DNA of 64,000 bases, taken from JAPULR01 sp965238215 (lineage in GTDB: Bacteria; Chloroflexota; Dehalococcoidia; Lucifugimonadales; GCA-2712585). The DNA lies in contig OZ250180.1 in NCBI GenBank assembly GCA_965238215.1, forward strand, positions 2,976,001 to 3,040,000, in the 5' to 3' direction. The notes under the pieces were generated by a model. That model did not search any database and had not been told where the DNA came from. It saw only the letters and a list, made by a program, of their open reading frames with translations. The translations under genes and the position numbers were made by a program. The first letter of the stretch is position 1, and every line of letters begins with the position of its first letter. Of this stretch, positions 7,219-15,176 are shown one piece after another.

Positions 7219-9768
7219 ATGGTTGACTTTAACAGACTTAGAAGGAGGCAGTCCAAATCTGCTCCCATCGATCCACTTGACATATTTCTTCGCCTGCCAA
7301 AGTCGCCAGGTTTCGATGATCTTTGGAGTAGTCAAGCGGATGCCCTCAAACGTTGGTTTAACCGCCGCACAGAACGAGACATCGTCATCAAGCTAAATAC
7401 AGGTGGGGGCAAGACATTGGTCGGGCTACTCATAGCCCAGTCAATTATCAACGAGTTGCAGGGTCCTGTCCTATACTTGTGCCCCACGACTCAACTCCAA
7501 GGACAAATCGTGGAACAGTCACAAAAGTATGGGATTCCGACTGTCCCTTATGTGCCTGGCAGAGGTGAGGAGCTATCCGAGGAATTCTTGGATGCCCAGG
7601 CAGTCATGGTCGCAACATATCATGCACTCTTCAACGGCCGCAGCAAATTCGGCATTTCGGGTACGCCGGGAGGCTCCGTTGATCTCAAAGGGCTGATTCT
7701 AGACGATGCCCATACTGCGTTCTCAAATATGCGCGACATCTTCTCCCTGCGAATTCCGCGAGGAAAGCACCAAGATCTCTACCAGGAGCTGACGACTCTG
7801 TTCCGAGGTGATTTTGCGCAGCAAGCCCGCCAAGGTACTTACGATGATGTTATAGCTGGGCATGACTTCTCGATCTTGGAAGTCCCGTACACTAGCTGGG
7901 CCAACAGGTCAGACGAAGTGAGGCAGAGAGTTTCAGAGGATGCTGCGTCCAACTATCCCTTTGTGTGGCCCTTGATTCGAGATTCCTTTGAGCAATGTCA
8001 CGCTTTGGTCAGCAAGGACCAGTTCGTCATTACTCCAATTTACCCCATAATGAATCTGTTCCCCAGTTTTGTCGGATGTACTCGCCGCGTATATATGTCG
8101 GCCACAGTAGCTGACGACAGTTCCATTATTAGAACGTTCGATGCTGTTCCTTGCTCCGTATCAAACCCCATCTCTCCTACGTCATTGGCGGGCGTAGGAG
8201 AGAGAATGATCATTATCCCAGAACTGACACACCTGAATAAATCTGGAATTTCCAAGCTGGCCAGGGTCTTGGCAGAAAGAGTTTCGAAAAAAAATGGCGC
8301 TGTAATCCTCACTCCCTCCGCAGCTAGTGCGGAACAGTGGTCTGATATAGCAATCGTATGCCAAGGTGACGATGTAGCCCCAGCTGTGGCGCAGTTGGTC
8401 GCACGCTCGGCCAATGGACCCTACGTGTTCCCAAACCGTTACGATGGTATTGACCTGCCAAGCGATAGTTGCCGTTTGTTGATTTTGGCAGGGATGCCCC
8501 AGGGAAGCAATGTCTACGATCTATTTCGCGCAACTATCCTAGAAGGCAGCGATACAATCAATACAAGTCTCGCCCAGCGTATCGAGCAAGGAATGGGTAG
8601 AGGGACTCGGGGAGGTGGCGACCATTGCGTGGTTCTACTGCTAGGCAAAGACTTAGTTGGATGGGTGAGTCGAACATCAAACCTAAGGCTCTTAACCAAT
8701 ACTACGCAAGAGCAAGTGCGTGTCGGAATTGAGGTTAGCAATGAAATCTCGTCGGTTGCTGACCTGTTCGAAACGGTCAAGAAATGTCTTGCCAGATCAA
8801 CTGACTGGACACAATTTCATGCTGATGCTCTGGCGGATGCGACTAGTCATCCATCAGTGGACAAGCAGAGTCTGACAGTCGCAGCTACGGAACGCCGCTA
8901 TTTTGAACAATTACAGGCTGGGTACTATACCAAGGCAATAGCAGTCATAGAAAAGTTCGTTCACAAGAAGAAGAACCTAGAGGCGAAGCTACGAGGCTGG
9001 CTACTTGAGCTCGGAGCTCGAGCCGCTCATCACGCTGGAGACGCTGCTAATAGGGACCGTCTCCAGCGTGATGCATATTCTCTGAACCGTAGCCTCCAGA
9101 GACCTGAACAAGAGACATTGTATACTCCTCTGCTCGCACCTTCGCAGCAGGCGGAGAAGATAGTTGACTATGTTCAACAGTTTGCCCTGCTGGGGGGTGC
9201 AGTGATTCACTTTGAAGAAATTGCAGACCAGCTAGTATCCACCGCCACTAGCAACCAATTTGAAGAAGCGCTGAATCGACTAGGCAAAATCCTCGGTTTC
9301 GCTTCGGAGAGGCCCGAGAAGGAACAAGGATTGGGTCCGGACGTATTGTGGATTCAATCGGCAAAAAACGCCTGCATTATAGAGGCAAAAAGCAAGAAAA
9401 AACCCAAGAACAGCCTGACTAAGTCAGAGCATGGTCAAATGTTACAGTCAGCCGAGTGGTTTCAGAAACACTATGCCGGCATATGTGGTATGAGAGTAGT
9501 GGTTCATCCTAATTCCTTCGCCACGAAGGCTGTGACAGTTGGCGACACAATGGCACTTTCGCTTGCCAAACTGGGTGAACTCGTGGGTTCCGTACGGATA
9601 CTATTGACAGAATTGTCTTCCGAACGTATGCCGCGACACGCTTTGATCGCCAGATGCGAAACAAGACTTGACAGTCTGCACCTTCGCCCTAATCGGATGA
9701 CAGAACACTACCTTACTCTATTCGTGGCGCAGAAGGCGCAAGACAATTCCTTAAGCATGGACAGGTAA
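7219..9768 (+). CDS. DEAD/DEAH-type helicase fused to a PD-(D/E)xK-like nuclease
   Basis: 849 residues. ATG 7219 is chosen because GGAGG lies six bases upstream; an upstream start at 7111 lacks this. Superfamily 2 helicase motifs are visible: Walker A NTGGGKT (about residue 60), motif II LDDAH (about 161), motif III MSATVADD (about 293) and motif VI QGMGRGTRGGGD (about 457). Downstream is a helical region, then at about 705-727 a GPDVLW...CIIEAKSKK pattern typical of PD-(D/E)xK nucleases (Asp, then Glu-x-Lys). I infer a nucleic-acid translocase with a cleavage domain, acting on foreign DNA or RNA. It is the first gene of a cassette with GNAT-PIN, ASCH and FRG proteins. Two perfect inverted repeats lie inside the gene. 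A solitary helicase unrelated to its neighbours is the alternative, but spacing and shared strand favour an operon. Confidence 0.8.
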   Translation: MVDFNRLRRRQSKSAPIDPLDIFLRLPKSPGFDDLWSSQADALKRWFNRRTERDIVIKLNTGGGKTLVGLLIAQSIINELQGPVLYLCPTTQLQGQIVEQSQKYGIPTVPYVPGRGEELSEEFLDAQAVMVATYHALFNGRSKFGISGTPGGSVDLKGLILDDAHTAFSNMRDIFSLRIPRGKHQDLYQELTTLFRGDFAQQARQGTYDDVIAGHDFSILEVPYTSWANRSDEVRQRVSEDAASNYPFVWPLIRDSFEQCHALVSKDQFVITPIYPIMNLFPSFVGCTRRVYMSATVADDSSIIRTFDAVPCSVSNPISPTSLAGVGERMIIIPELTHLNKSGISKLARVLAERVSKKNGAVILTPSAASAEQWSDIAIVCQGDDVAPAVAQLVARSANGPYVFPNRYDGIDLPSDSCRLLILAGMPQGSNVYDLFRATILEGSDTINTSLAQRIEQGMGRGTRGGGDHCVVLLLGKDLVGWVSRTSNLRLLTNTTQEQVRVGIEVSNEISSVADLFETVKKCLARSTDWTQFHADALADATSHPSVDKQSLTVAATERRYFEQLQAGYYTKAIAVIEKFVHKKKNLEAKLRGWLLELGARAAHHAGDAANRDRLQRDAYSLNRSLQRPEQETLYTPLLAPSQQAEKIVDYVQQFALLGGAVIHFEEIADQLVSTATSNQFEEALNRLGKILGFASERPEKEQGLGPDVLWIQSAKNACIIEAKSKKKPKNSLTKSEHGQMLQSAEWFQKHYAGICGMRVVVHPNSFATKAVTVGDTMALSLAKLGELVGSVRILLTELSSERMPRHALIARCETRLDSLHLRPNRMTEHYLTLFVAQKAQDNSLSMDR
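8171..8203 (+). repeat. Perfect 11-bp inverted repeat within the helicase gene
   Basis: TCTCTCCTACG (8171-8181) and CGTAGGAGAGA (8193-8203) are exact reverse complements separated by 11 bases. It lies in coding sequence between motifs III and VI. Confidence 0.85.
9028..9073 (+). repeat. Perfect 16-bp inverted repeat within the helicase gene
   Basis: CATCACGCTGGAGACG (9028-9043) and CGTCTCCAGCGTGATG (9058-9073) are exact reverse complements with a 14-base loop. The hairpin is in coding sequence and there is no T-tract after it, so it is not a standard terminator. Confidence 0.9.
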
Positions 9769-9815
9769 CCTGGGTCGGTAAATGAGGCAATAGTCAGAGG
9801 AGCCAAAGTCATCTA

Positions 9816-11858
9816 GTGATAGCGATGAATGACTTCAATGTCGAGTACTTGACGCTGACCGCCGATGATCTCGGTAGCGTCGACGACCTGATGAAACGAG
9901 ACAGCAGGACTCTCGGCTTTCTGCCGACTGAGGCACTTATCGACTATCTCCGAAGGGGACGCGTCCTCGGTGCCAAAACTGAATGTGACAGGCTCATTGG
10001 ATATTTGCTTTATGCGCCTAGTCATAGTCGACTTCGGATTGTCCAGCTCTGTGTTCCAGCAGAATTCAGGGGTTGTGGCATCGCAAGCCGCCTCCTTGAA
10101 GAACTCAAGAGTGTTGTTACAACCCAGTCCGGCATAACGCTTAGTTGCCGGCGTGACTTTCCTGCACACTACTTGTGGCCCAAGCTAGGCTTCGTATCAG
10201 TTGGGGAGAAGCCGGGCCGTTCCGTAGCTAGGCACCCATTGAACCTATGGCACCTTACGCTTAAACCAGCCAATCAAATGGACTTGGGACTGTTCCAGGC
10301 AGAGGCGTCAGATGAGACCGTCGATGCAATAATCGATGCCCAAGTGTTCTTTGACTTGTTTAAGCGGGACAGTGAGGACTCAGAACAGTCCAAGGCCCTA
10401 CTTGCTGACTTCTTGGTGGATTCTCTCAATCTTCGGACCACTGATGAATTGTTCAACGAAATTGACCGAAACGCAGACCCCGAACTACGACGGGTAGGAC
10501 GAGTCAGAATGCGGCATTTTCCGCAGGTAAATTATTCCCCACGTTTGGTGGGTGACTTTGAGGAACGACTGAGAAACGTGTTGCCTCACCGCACTCCAAG
10601 CCAATTGTCTGACATTAGGCACCTGGCTAAGGCGGCCGCTTCCGACGTGAACGTCTTTGTCACCAGGGACCGGCCTCTACTCAATAAGTCGGGAATCATT
10701 GCGGACGTAACCAATCTCCGCGTGCTTTCCCCAACGGAACTAATAGTCGAACTACACGAGCTCCTGGAAGGACAGTCCTACGGACCCGAACGTGTTGCTG
10801 GTCTTGGCCTGGCATGGTATCGGTGCACTGTCCGCGATCTCACTTCTATTTCAATCGGTTCTTTCCTCAACGAAGGGGAAGGACTTAGACGATTCAGATC
10901 GCTCTTAGATCGTTACCTTACACATCCCACGGATTTTCAGTGTGAGCTACTCAAAGCCGAGGGAGATATTGCCGCAATCCGAATAGTATCCACTGCCCCT
11001 GAAAGGACAGTCACTGTACCATTGGCCAGAGTAGCGCGTACTGCTAATCGCCCGTTGTTCGGACGCTTCGTGATTGCAGACACAATTGCCAAGGCGGTAG
11101 AGAAGGACCAGGATATGGTGGTGTTCGAGCAGTCCGGTCTCAGTCCATCATTGATACCAGACCTCATGGCGATGGCTTTCACGAATTGTCAGGATACTTA
11201 CGCTAAATTTTGTTTTTCACGCTGCTTCCAGCCAGAAGATGCAATGCAGGAAATCGCGACTCTCTCACCTGAGTTGGCCACTGCTTTGAGCAATGCCTCA
11301 GACATCGAACTTGAACTCTTCGGTGCTCCAGTTAGTTTAGCTGCAGAGCAGAACTATTTTCTGGTCCCGATTCGACCAGGCTATGCCATGAGTTTGATCG
11401 ACAGGCAGCTGTCTTCCATCGACATGTTCGGAGGAGACCCTACTGTGCTATTGCGGTGGGAGAACGTCTATTACCGCAAAGCTAAAACGTCGCACAAGAT
11501 TCTCAAGGCCCCAGGGCGCATACTTTGGTATGTTAGTCGTAGCCAGAAACAGATCGTAGCAGTTTCTCATCTTGACGAAGTGGTCATCGATACCGCCAAG
11601 GAGCTTCTCAGGAGATTCAAGAAATTCGGAATACTGAGATGGAAGGAACTCTACCAAATGTGCGCCGGTGACACGTTGATTGAACTGATGGCGCTGCGGT
11701 TTTCTCATACATTCGCCTTTAGAAGGAGGATTCCATTGAGTGAAGTGCGGGCGGTCTACGCAGAGGATGGAAGTGGCCTCACCGTTCAGTTGCCAACGAG
11801 CATGCCGGCGAGCAGATTCCAGAAGCTGTTTAAGTTGGGCTTTCCAGGGTGCTCATGA
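9816..11858 (+). CDS. GNAT acetyltransferase - PIN-like nuclease - PUA-like fusion protein
   Basis: 680 residues from GTG 9816 (AGAGGAG lies 13 bases upstream; ATG 9825 is an alternative). Residues 1-150 are a GNAT domain with the acetyl-CoA loop LCVPAEFRGCGIASRLL. Residues about 168-310 look like a PIN nuclease fold with acidic residues in the usual order: D174 (IIDAQVFFDL), E211, D266 (LSDIRHLAKAA) and D285 (VFVTRDRPLL). The C-terminal third (about 540-670) resembles PUA-like ASCH/EVE domains (ILWYVS, AVSHLDEVVI, FAFRRRIPLSEVRAVY). Known families suggest acetylation of an RNA or protein target coupled to RNA binding and cleavage; the combination is inference. Its stop overlaps the ASCH gene start (ATGA), so the two are translationally coupled. 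The gene follows the helicase by 47 bases. Confidence 0.72.
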   Translation: MIAMNDFNVEYLTLTADDLGSVDDLMKRDSRTLGFLPTEALIDYLRRGRVLGAKTECDRLIGYLLYAPSHSRLRIVQLCVPAEFRGCGIASRLLEELKSVVTTQSGITLSCRRDFPAHYLWPKLGFVSVGEKPGRSVARHPLNLWHLTLKPANQMDLGLFQAEASDETVDAIIDAQVFFDLFKRDSEDSEQSKALLADFLVDSLNLRTTDELFNEIDRNADPELRRVGRVRMRHFPQVNYSPRLVGDFEERLRNVLPHRTPSQLSDIRHLAKAAASDVNVFVTRDRPLLNKSGIIADVTNLRVLSPTELIVELHELLEGQSYGPERVAGLGLAWYRCTVRDLTSISIGSFLNEGEGLRRFRSLLDRYLTHPTDFQCELLKAEGDIAAIRIVSTAPERTVTVPLARVARTANRPLFGRFVIADTIAKAVEKDQDMVVFEQSGLSPSLIPDLMAMAFTNCQDTYAKFCFSRCFQPEDAMQEIATLSPELATALSNASDIELELFGAPVSLAAEQNYFLVPIRPGYAMSLIDRQLSSIDMFGGDPTVLLRWENVYYRKAKTSHKILKAPGRILWYVSRSQKQIVAVSHLDEVVIDTAKELLRRFKKFGILRWKELYQMCAGDTLIELMALRFSHTFAFRRRIPLSEVRAVYAEDGSGLTVQLPTSMPASRFQKLFKLGFPGCS

Positions 11859-12337
11859 ATACAGCGCTGAGACCTTTGATAATCTCGTTGAAGCCGTGCT
11901 ATGCCGACATGGTATTTGAGGGTCAAAAGAAGGTAGAACTCCGGCGACGTATAGCTTCCCAGATAAGAAACCGAGATGTGTTTATTTACGTTTCGAGCCC
12001 GGTTAGAGAATTGCGTGGGGGCTTCCGTGTTGGCGAGGTGTGGAAAGGATCGCCCGAGGAAGTTTGGAACAAAGTGGCAGATCTTTCAACTGTCAATAGA
12101 CGGGAATATGACACTTACTTTCAGGGTCAGGCTGTCGCATATGCGTTGGAGGTCACAAACCTTTGGGAATACGAGAGTCCAATGGGACTCAGTTGGCTTA
12201 GAGATCTGTTCAACGATTTCGTAGTTCCACAGTCATGGCGCTATGTTAAGAGCGAAGAGCACGAAGCCTTGCAAGGGATGAAACGTAGGCCGATCAATAA
12301 AGGTGGGGAAAAGGTTCAGAGGGTTGAAGACACCTGA
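11855..12337 (+). CDS. ASCH-domain protein
   Basis: 160 residues from ATG 11855, which overlaps the upstream TGA (ATGA); GTG 11849 is an alternative. The start, ISLKPCYADMVFEG followed by KKVELRRR, is the classic ASCH-domain entry, with the conserved Lys/Glu/Arg positions that line the putative RNA or nucleotide pocket. ASCH proteins are PUA-like folds proposed to bind RNA, and comparative work on the ASCH superfamily notes association with acetyltransferases. Here it is directly coupled to a GNAT-PIN fusion that carries its own PUA-like domain. I infer both act on the same RNA target. The stop codon overlaps the ATG of a 36-aa ORF (TGATG). Confidence 0.75.
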   Translation: MNTALRPLIISLKPCYADMVFEGQKKVELRRRIASQIRNRDVFIYVSSPVRELRGGFRVGEVWKGSPEEVWNKVADLSTVNRREYDTYFQGQAVAYALEVTNLWEYESPMGLSWLRDLFNDFVVPQSWRYVKSEEHEALQGMKRRPINKGGEKVQRVEDT

Positions 12338-12447
12338 TGGGCGATATGATCGATTTAGCTGCGCTCAACTCTAGTGAGTCCGCAGACAGGGCGAGAGAGC
12401 TCAAGCCGATTACCTTCGTCCGCTTAGGGAGCATGCATGACGGCTGA
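12337..12447 (+). CDS. 36-residue ORF coupled to the ASCH and FRG genes
   Basis: ATG 12337 overlaps the ASCH stop (TGATG), and the ORF's own stop lies 11 bases inside the FRG gene. The peptide begins MGDMIDLAALNSSESADRA and ends FVRLGSMHDG. It has no recognised domain. Two end-overlaps in succession suggest it is translated, either as a small component or only as a coupling relay that lets ribosomes reach the FRG start. It is too short to judge by composition, so existence as a functional peptide is uncertain. Confidence 0.4.
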   Translation: MGDMIDLAALNSSESADRARELKPITFVRLGSMHDG

Positions 12448-13912
12448 TTCTGCTAGTTCCGAGGGCACGGACGCTGGATTGACCCTAGACGTTCTCACTG
12501 TCGTGATCAATAAACTTGGTGAGATTGCCAGAGCCGCAAGTAGAGGTTCCTTTGTATATCGCGGTGAGCCCAAGTGGTATCTGGAGATTTCGTCTAGCCT
12601 CTATCGAGAGTACAAGACATTACTGGAACCATTTGGCGCTGATGGATTCGATATCCGTAATGTGCAAGAGGAGATCATTGCTGACGCCGCCCGCCACGCT
12701 GGCGATTTTTCCCCTCAAGATATATTGAGTCAACTCCAACATTATGGTCATCCTACAAACCTGATTGACTTCACTACCGATTATCTCATCGCACTCTTCT
12801 TTGCCTGCGCTAGCGAGCAAGCCGAAGATGGGCGCATCATTCTGCTTAACACTGAGACTAACTTGCTTTTCCGCATGAGAAGTCCGGCGAATCGTATCAA
12901 GGCTCAGAAAAGCGTCTTCGTTGACCCTCCTTCCGGGGTGGTTAGCCCGGACCACATTGTCCCCATCGCGTCCGAGCTAAAACTACCTATCTTGAAGTAC
13001 CGTAGTTCTTATCATGATATTTCAGTACAGACGATATACGATGACATTCACGGGTTCATCAAGAATGCCAAGATACACCGAAGTGCCTACGCGGAATTTC
13101 ACATCGGCGGGCTTTATCTTAGGCAAGGAATCCTTGACCAAGCTCTCAAGCATTACAATCGTTCAATCGAATTGAACGGTTACGAGACGGCTTCACTCGT
13201 AAACAGAGCAGCGACGTTTGCGCGAATGGGAAGAGATGATGAGGCTATTAGCGATTTTTCTCGAGTAATCGCACTTGACCACAAAGATTCGCGGGCTTAT
13301 CGGGACCGAGGGCATCTTTATCTGTCCAAGGGGCAGTTAGAACTGGCGGGAGAGGGCTTTAGCGAAGCGATTCGGCTCGACGAACGGATGGAGGATGCCT
13401 ACATGGGGCGCGCTCGTAGCCGCGCAGACCGTGGGGATTTCGATGGCGCGATACAAGACTTGAATGTCGCTATTTACTTGAATCCTAAGAGTAGCTCTGC
13501 CCACAGCGGCAGGGGTGCATCACTTGCCGCGACCGGAAGCAACGAGTTGGCCTTGATTGACCTATGTAAAGCGATAGAGATGGACCCGAACAACGCAGCC
13601 GCCTACATGGGCCGAGCTCTGCTCAACTTCAATCTTAAAAATTACCAGGGTGCCGCAGAGGACTTGGCCGCGTACATGGCTGTAGGCGGTGATGACCGGG
13701 CCGCCGCTCAGTTTCGTCGAGGAATCGCGTTGATCGCGTTGGGAAACTTTGAGGAAGCACGTGGAGAGTTAGAGACTGCTTTGGTACAGGATCCACTTGT
13801 TGCTGCCCGAGTGGTCAAGAGCATGAGCGACGTCGTAGACGGGACCGAAAGTTTAATGCTACAGGACGAAGTGCCTGACGACCTCTTAGGGATGCTAAAG
13901 CCTCGGGAGTAG
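12437..13912 (+). CDS. FRG domain protein with C-terminal TPR repeats
   Basis: 491 residues. The FRG domain lies at about residues 28-130 with the name-giving motif at SFVYRGEPKWYLE (Y41-R42-G43) and a second conserved block ILSQLQHYGHPTNLIDFTTD; the H-Y-G-x-P-T-x-L-x-D signature is typical. From about residue 214 to 460 there are TPR units, each about 34 residues (for example AEFHIGGLYLRQGILDQALK and SRAYRDRGHLYLSKGQLELA). FRG proteins occur in defence loci and prophages, but their biochemistry is not established to my knowledge; TPRs would serve protein contacts. As the last gene of the helicase/GNAT-PIN/ASCH cassette it may be the effector. The gene overlaps the preceding 36-aa ORF by 11 bases. 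Confidence 0.8.
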   Translation: MTADSASSEGTDAGLTLDVLTVVINKLGEIARAASRGSFVYRGEPKWYLEISSSLYREYKTLLEPFGADGFDIRNVQEEIIADAARHAGDFSPQDILSQLQHYGHPTNLIDFTTDYLIALFFACASEQAEDGRIILLNTETNLLFRMRSPANRIKAQKSVFVDPPSGVVSPDHIVPIASELKLPILKYRSSYHDISVQTIYDDIHGFIKNAKIHRSAYAEFHIGGLYLRQGILDQALKHYNRSIELNGYETASLVNRAATFARMGRDDEAISDFSRVIALDHKDSRAYRDRGHLYLSKGQLELAGEGFSEAIRLDERMEDAYMGRARSRADRGDFDGAIQDLNVAIYLNPKSSSAHSGRGASLAATGSNELALIDLCKAIEMDPNNAAAYMGRALLNFNLKNYQGAAEDLAAYMAVGGDDRAAAQFRRGIALIALGNFEEARGELETALVQDPLVAARVVKSMSDVVDGTESLMLQDEVPDDLLGMLKPRE

Positions 13913-14255
13913 TACCACACTGCGCTACGAGGGAATCTGACAGGGAGTATTCGCCAAGAAGGAGTTGGGATTCTGAGGTTCTTCCTCAATGGTAGCGGCG
14001 TTCAGTCTGAGCCCCGTGGACCATAATCCGGTATCAGCGTTTGTGTAACGACCTCACGTCTCAATGTGAACATTAAGGTCTTTTGGTTGTACGATCCCTC
14101 AAAGCCCACGTTCCAGGCATACAGAATATCCGCCCCAGGACAGCGCCGAAAACGACTCCATTCTTCAGTTCACAGTCGATCGCCCACACCCATGCGACAG
14201 CGGCCGGGACCTAGCTCCACCCCCATCAAACCTTGCGGGAAGACTAAGAGAAGGG
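13913..14255. other. Intergenic region between convergent genes
   Basis: The FRG gene and the pentapeptide gene converge here. A plus-strand frame at 14066-14311 lacks motifs and overlaps the pentapeptide gene antisense. I see no clear terminator hairpin or RNA gene. Confidence 0.5.
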
Positions 14256-15176
14256 CTAGGATCCTTCATTGCAAAGTCTCCCACGCCATTCCAACGGCTT
14301 GCCGGTGGTAGTATCCAAGACACCATTCAAGGCGGGTGGTGTGTCAGCGCAAGCCCAATCGAGTTGGTCCTGAGTTAATCCATTTGCGATCTTACGACCC
14401 TTGACTTGTTCGTGATCCTGTGCCTGCACGAGGAATGAACCAGACAGGTTCGTATCCCATAAATCTGCACCAGACAAGTTGGCTCCTCCAAGCCTGCAAC
14501 CAGACAAGTTTGCATCTTCAAGCCAAGCGCCGGACAGATCCGCGTCTGTCAAGATTGCGTGGGACAGGTCCGCATTCATCAGCCGGGCATCTCTCAGATC
14601 TGCCAACCTCAGATCAAGCCTAAAACAACTACGCTGTTCCAACAGGATTCCTGCTTTGTTTCTGACGCTTATCGCTTTCATGGCAGCCCGAACATCCTCG
14701 CGTGACCGAGGGGAAGCATTTCTGGGCTTTTCGTCCCCACTCAGCTCTGTTTCAATTTGGTCATCTTTGGTGGGATGCCGCGCGTAGGCACAGAACAACT
14801 TCAATATCTTAATGTGGTACTGCTCTGGTTGTTGCTCAACCAACTGCTGCAAAGCGTATATGCCGGCTAGTCGTACTGAAAGGGCGTCACTGCCTAGCAT
14901 CTCAGCACCCTTCTGATAGCGCTCATTCAGGAGGCTCCCTTCCGCGGCAACTACTTGACGCTCCGCGACCCAAGCGCGCCATCCAGCGAATACAAAGGCC
15001 AAACCCCCTCCAATCAGCAGGCCCAGGTTCCGTAAGGTTTCGCTGTTGGACACCGTTGTCGACCCTTTGGGATGCAACCAGTCCCACCACTCCTTGGAGG
15101 CCACGATCCCGGTAGAAAGGATCAGCACGGCCAATACAAAGAACCAGAATGTACCCGATTTGAGGATGGATTTCAT
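14256..15176 (-). CDS. Membrane-anchored pentapeptide-repeat protein
   Basis: 306 residues. Two membrane segments (about 8-26 and 50-66) precede a conserved region (NERYQKGAEMLGSDALSVRL, then GIYALQQLVEQQPEQYHI) seen in many bacterial pentapeptide-repeat membrane proteins. Residues about 186-250 are A(D/N)Lxx repeats (DADLSGAWLE, DANLSGCRLG, GANLSGADLW). These fold as a right-handed quadrilateral beta-helix. The C-terminus LTQDQLDWACADTPPALNG is also usual for this group. The ATG overlaps the TGA of the type ISP gene upstream, so translation is coupled to that restriction gene. A role as membrane effector or immunity partner is inference from position only. Confidence 0.8.
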   Translation of the reverse strand: MKSILKSGTFWFFVLAVLILSTGIVASKEWWDWLHPKGSTTVSNSETLRNLGLLIGGGLAFVFAGWRAWVAERQVVAAEGSLLNERYQKGAEMLGSDALSVRLAGIYALQQLVEQQPEQYHIKILKLFCAYARHPTKDDQIETELSGDEKPRNASPRSREDVRAAMKAISVRNKAGILLEQRSCFRLDLRLADLRDARLMNADLSHAILTDADLSGAWLEDANLSGCRLGGANLSGADLWDTNLSGSFLVQAQDHEQVKGRKIANGLTQDQLDWACADTPPALNGVLDTTTGKPLEWRGRLCNEGS

